DNA of 5,924 nt from JBCBKP01 sp038746265 (lineage in GTDB: Bacteria; Planctomycetota; Phycisphaerae; Phycisphaerales; UBA1924): assembly GCA_038746265.1 (NCBI GenBank), contig JBCDKU010000108.1:1-5924 (forward strand), in the 5' to 3' direction. Numbering within the stretch: position 1 is the first letter of the stretch; the number at the start of each line of letters is the position of its first letter. This document shows, piece by piece, positions 5,801 through 5,924 of the stretch. Under the pieces are notes generated by a model. It searched no databases. It was not told the origin of the DNA and was given only the letters and a program-made list of their open reading frames with translations. The translations under genes and the position numbers were made by a program.

Positions 5801-5924
5801 AGTGCACGAGCGTGGTCGCGAGCGTGGTCCGCGTCGCGCTGATGATCTTGACGAAATTGGAGCTGAACCGGCTCGCGAGCTCGCCGAGCCGCGCCTCGCT
5901 CGGCGGGTGCGAGACGATCTTCAC
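2859..5924 (-). CDS. MptE-like/DUF115 (MAF) protein fused to SpsF-like and degenerate radical SAM/SPASM domains; 5' end probably cut
   Basis: At least 1021 residues. Residues about 45-325 are a MAF_flag10/MptE-like (DUF115) domain: RNVRDYV (51-57), GKPAIVVAAGPSL (71-83), FVVALDHHE (120-128), GSTVAHLACYLARHLG (191-206) and GLDLGFTDNQYYAAG (214-228). MAF proteins are implicated in transferring nonulosonic acids to flagellin in the cytoplasm, which fits the NeuA/NeuB-like genes directly downstream. Residues 333-485 are charged and helical. Residues about 494-765 resemble SpsF-type nucleotidyltransferases (ENALQLTVRRVL 523-534, GADWALVDP 628-636), but the Arg/Lys-rich nucleotide loop is poorly kept. 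Residues 770-912 have the pattern of a radical SAM core (TLHGVGDPLMHP 826-837; AGIDVLSVDL 873-882) without the cysteine triad. The tail retains SPASM-like VPCDASESLESLW (988-1000) with one Cys. Order and character recall spirochaete spiro-SPASM proteins plus a MAF domain. The leftmost codon, at the window edge, is GTG; residues 1-45 already look like the inside of a MAF N-terminal region, so the real start is probably outside. The stop overlaps the neuA TTG. No signal peptide or membrane segment is visible. Confidence 0.88.
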   Translation of the reverse strand: MKIVSHPPSEARLGELASRFSSNFVKIISATRTTLATTLVHSTTTMHNLLRNVRDYVTRPGVLDLAGAAAGKPAIVVAAGPSLQRNIDQLAEPGVRDRFVIIAVQTVLKPLLARGIKPHFVVALDHHEISGRFYEGLSAEDVEGVTLVVEPKCSPAIMTSFPGRVRVTTDEWFDQVIGSELYRPLGTLKLGSTVAHLACYLARHLGCDPVITIGLDLGFTDNQYYAAGAAIHDVWASELGPFRSLEAFEWERVARQRALLSQHVDQLGRPIYTDEQLVSYLAQFESDFQQDRLMGLTVIDATEGGVAKLGADIMPLADAMAACGDRGEISLPETPADLGEDRVDRLREHLQMVVGQAAEVRKLCDDTVELLEEMAGRFDDPAAVDRLIDDVYRKRDRVRQIEPAYEMTQFINQAGALNRFKQDRRLSIESGEISDREKQRRQIARDIQNVVWLGDASDEVGRMTKDALAALDDQTLRVEGRRKGEIEVEPSQKVRIGAVIFADPDTGGLGTPRDLATPIARGENALQLTVRRVLQAENIEQVFVAGASRDVTARLLGPLVGEERVRIVEIDGERLRERTRAVGRSRLFSIDAWRGGLGGTTAADESLDPKLLLDVMTEANLDAALVCGADWALVDPVIASKMVHRRASHPEATGIIIAQAPPGLAGAVLDRQAVEALAKGAETVNPFATIGGLLGYSPRAPQADPIGKGLCVRVPPSIRDLGRRVVADASERAAWIGEAIERLGDDWLSVSGDELVRAIESAASPRDAAPQHLELELCTGRLSLGVWSAWLRAGDSQRGERSPIDKDTAIALVRELGTARPDTALTLHGVGDPLMHPAALEVIREARNAGVAAIHVRTDLLETGVTNEMLLDAGIDVLSVDLLAISPELYAGMHGQDRHEEIVGRAADLASGSIERGRGGLPSTWIVPRIVRCDESYQEIEAFYDSWILATGSAAIDPTPIAVPDARIEPFPLPTLARARRDRSMLIVPCDASESLESLWAAARDDIKPEIAVTATQEIVA
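2871..2875 (-). promoter_or_regulatory. Shine-Dalgarno AGGAG deciding the TTG start of neuA
   Basis: AGGAG on the minus strand lies 8 bases before TTG 2862, inside the last codons of the upstream large gene. It is the best ribosome site in the area and favours the TTG over the ATG at 2928. Confidence 0.8.
3189..3617 (-). other. Degenerate radical SAM core-like domain within the large fusion protein
   Basis: Residues 770-912 of the large protein. LELELCTGRLSLGVWS (773-788) aligns with the usual first strand and CX3CX-aromatic-C loop, placing Arg781, Gly785 and Ser788 at the three cysteine positions; the aromatic (Trp787) is kept. GVGDP (829-833) stands where GxGEP is usual, and AGIDVLSVDLLAISPELYAGM (873-893) matches the later strand and the tpe.Y helix. 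The frame stays open with fold-level motifs intact, so this looks like an evolved loss of cluster binding and not a frameshift. Assignment is by motif pattern only. Confidence 0.65.

Overview
The window is GC-rich (about two thirds G+C by eye) and densely coding. It carries a nonulosonic acid (sialic/legionaminic-type sugar) locus next to a MAF/DUF115-family protein of the kind linked to flagellin glycosylation. GC content, extra-long multidomain architecture, a small lipoprotein gene and this gene combination suggest a flagellated planctomycete, perhaps of the Phycisphaerae. That taxonomic guess rests on style only; there is no rRNA or other marker.

Layout. On the minus strand, reading from the right edge: (1) a very large protein running from the right edge to 2859, with an MptE-like/DUF115 domain, a helical linker, a SpsF/cytidylyltransferase-like domain and a radical-SAM-plus-SPASM-like C-terminus that has lost its iron-sulfur cysteines; (2) a CMP-nonulosonate synthetase (neuA-like), 2862-2134, starting at TTG inside the previous stop; (3) a NeuB-type sialate/legionaminate synthase, 2134-956, whose ATG overlaps the neuA stop by one base. 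These three read as one translationally coupled operon. A small plus-strand lipoprotein gene (509-952) then faces neuB, with only 3 bp between the two stop codons. A 100-bp divergent spacer (409-508) separates it from the 5' part of a NeuC/LegG-type hydrolysing UDP-sugar 2-epimerase on the minus strand (408 to beyond position 1).

How the genes work together (inference from family knowledge). The NeuC-type epimerase/hydrolase supplies a ManNAc-like hexose, NeuB condenses it with phosphoenolpyruvate to the nine-carbon acid, the NeuA-like enzyme activates it with CTP, and the DUF115/MAF-type protein is the probable glycosyl-transfer component, classically for flagellin. A NeuC homologue rather than a PseG-type hydrolase argues for a neuraminic or legionaminic sugar rather than pseudaminic acid.

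The most unusual item is the large fusion. The canonical CX3CX-aromatic-C cluster of a radical SAM core aligns in register with Arg781, Gly785 and Ser788, while the surrounding fold motifs and the aromatic residue are kept. This looks like a maintained pseudo-radical-SAM domain fused to a flagellin-glycosylation module.
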